A stretch of 64,000 nucleotides of DNA from Bacillus thuringiensis (GTDB lineage: Bacteria; Bacillota; Bacilli; Bacillales; Bacillaceae_G): assembly GCF_022095615.2 (NCBI RefSeq), contig NZ_CP155559.1, positions 2,167,501-2,231,500 of the forward strand. Direction: 5' to 3'. The notes under the pieces were generated by a model. It saw only the letters and a list, made by a program, of their open reading frames with translations, ran no database searches and was not told the DNA's origin. This document shows positions 63,249 to 64,000 of this stretch, piece after piece (within the stretch, counting starts at the first letter, position 1; every line of letters begins with the position of its first letter). A program made the translations under genes and the position numbers.

Positions 63249-64000
63249 ATGGGGAATGTTGAAAATTTTGAAAAACTTCTTTTAGAAGAACCGAAAAGAG
63301 AGCAGTTATTTCCTTTATTTGAAGAAGTGTTTGGAATTACAATTCAAACATTGAATGATTTTTCAGAGAGAGGTTATTGGGATGATACATACAAAGCTAT
63401 ATCATTTTCACATAACGATAAAGCGATTGCGAATGTTGCGGCATTTTCGCTGCCATTGCTAATAAATGGTGAAAGAATAAATGCAGCGGGCATTCAATCG
63501 GTAATGACACACCCTAATTTTCGTAGACAAGGACTCATGACACAATTAATGAGTAAAATGATAGAAGAAATCGATAAGAAATGTGAATGTACATTATTGT
63601 TTACGGAAAAACCCGAACTATATGCATCATTTGGTTTTAAAGTTGTGCAGGAATATTTGATGACTATTCCATATAATAAAATGATTAATAATGATTCCTT
63701 ACTTAGAGAGCTAGATTATTATATGGAAGAGGATAGAAAGTTAATACATGAAACTATAGATAGTAGCCAAAGACTTTCAAATAATTTTTCAACATTAAAC
63801 TTCCAACCTTCGTTTTATTTGAATATGCATGATTCGGAATGGAATGAGAAATTGTATTATTCAGAGAAGCTAGATGCTCTAATTGTGTATGAAGTAGATA
63901 ATGGCAGGTTGAAATTATATGGAGTGTTTGCACCAGTAATTCCAGTTTTAGATGAAATATGCGGGGAAATCGCTGAAAGATTTACAGAAATCGAATTTTA
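63249..64000 (+). CDS. GNAT acetyltransferase, Eis-like, cut by the window end
   Basis: The reading frame is open to the last base of the window (about 250 residues). It has a GNAT acetyl-CoA motif VMTHPNFRRQGLMTQLMSKM (about residues 86-106) and a following second domain region with LYASFGFKVVQEY, as in Eis-type or YfiT-type multi-domain GNATs with an extended C-terminal half. GGAGGG lies 5 nt before ATG 63249. The C-terminus lies beyond the window. Confidence 0.85.
   Translation, partial: MGNVENFEKLLLEEPKREQLFPLFEEVFGITIQTLNDFSERGYWDDTYKAISFSHNDKAIANVAAFSLPLLINGERINAAGIQSVMTHPNFRRQGLMTQLMSKMIEEIDKKCECTLLFTEKPELYASFGFKVVQEYLMTIPYNKMINNDSLLRELDYYMEEDRKLIHETIDSSQRLSNNFSTLNFQPSFYLNMHDSEWNEKLYYSEKLDALIVYEVDNGRLKLYGVFAPVIPVLDEICGEIAERFTEIEF

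Noticed and set aside
1..64000. CRISPR arrays, tRNA or rRNA genes, insertion sequences, prophage
   Set aside because: I saw no regularly spaced repeats, no transposase or phage genes and no tRNA-like cloverleaf apart from T-box leaders. Small tRNA genes could still be missed by eye.

Overview
This window looks like ordinary chromosome of a Bacillus cereus group organism (B. cereus, B. thuringiensis or B. anthracis type). The evidence is AT-rich DNA with strong AAGGAGG ribosome binding sites and several TTG starts, a bacillibactin (dhb) operon, a Spo0E-family gene, T-box and glycine riboswitch leaders, and the typical family mix of GNAT acetyltransferases, DMT and MFS transporters and small DUF proteins. 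I see no rRNA, tRNA, insertion sequence, prophage or CRISPR array. The species call is inference from gene content, not from a database search.

Region 1 (1-13 kb) is the distal part of the catecholate siderophore operon: the end of dhbC, then dhbE, dhbB, the dimodular NRPS dhbF, an MbtH-like gene, an MFS exporter and a Sfp-type phosphopantetheinyl transferase. It ends with a small protein whose layout resembles chorismate lyase (UbiC/DUF98). The specificity residues read 2,3-dihydroxybenzoate (DhbE), Gly (first A domain) and Thr (second A domain), which is the bacillibactin monomer.

Region 2 (13-23 kb) holds HU, a DUF3891 protein, a DinB protein, a secreted subtilisin, an alanine/glycine symporter behind a tandem glycine riboswitch, an RluF-type pseudouridine synthase, and a threonyl-tRNA synthetase behind two near-identical tandem T-box leaders. 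Region 3 (23-29 kb) is transport: a BceAB-type ABC transporter without an adjacent two-component system, an MFS transporter, and an OppB/OppC-like permease pair with no visible ATPase or binding protein.

Region 4 (29-49 kb) is a mosaic of small units. It contains a pyruvate-oxidase-like enzyme, a ZIP transporter, a DUF2185 (Imm33-like) protein overlapping a lipoprotein gene, a nucleoside hydrolase, a YdcZ-Crp-YdcZ cassette, a TetR/MMPL efflux pair, and a chloramphenicol acetyltransferase with a complete translational-attenuation leader. A GNAT/pentapeptide-repeat fusion and a cupin regulator next to an unrecognised His-rich protein follow.

Region 5 (49-64 kb) holds a short Spo0E-like gene, hemY, cold-shock genes, a CPBP protease, a P-loop kinase, a second-type aspartate-semialdehyde dehydrogenase opposite a LysR gene, a C45 acyltransferase-like protein, a second LysR gene with a near-perfect operator palindrome, a MOSC protein and an Eis-like GNAT cut by the window end. 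Two gene remnants lie here: a methyltransferase-like tail at 52.9 kb and a HAD phosphatase start at 56.65 kb.

I found no clear wholly new system. The best leads are the chorismate-lyase-like protein in the bacillibactin cluster, the GNAT/pentapeptide fusion, the cupin-regulated His-rich protein, the permease-only Opp-like pair and the native cat attenuator.
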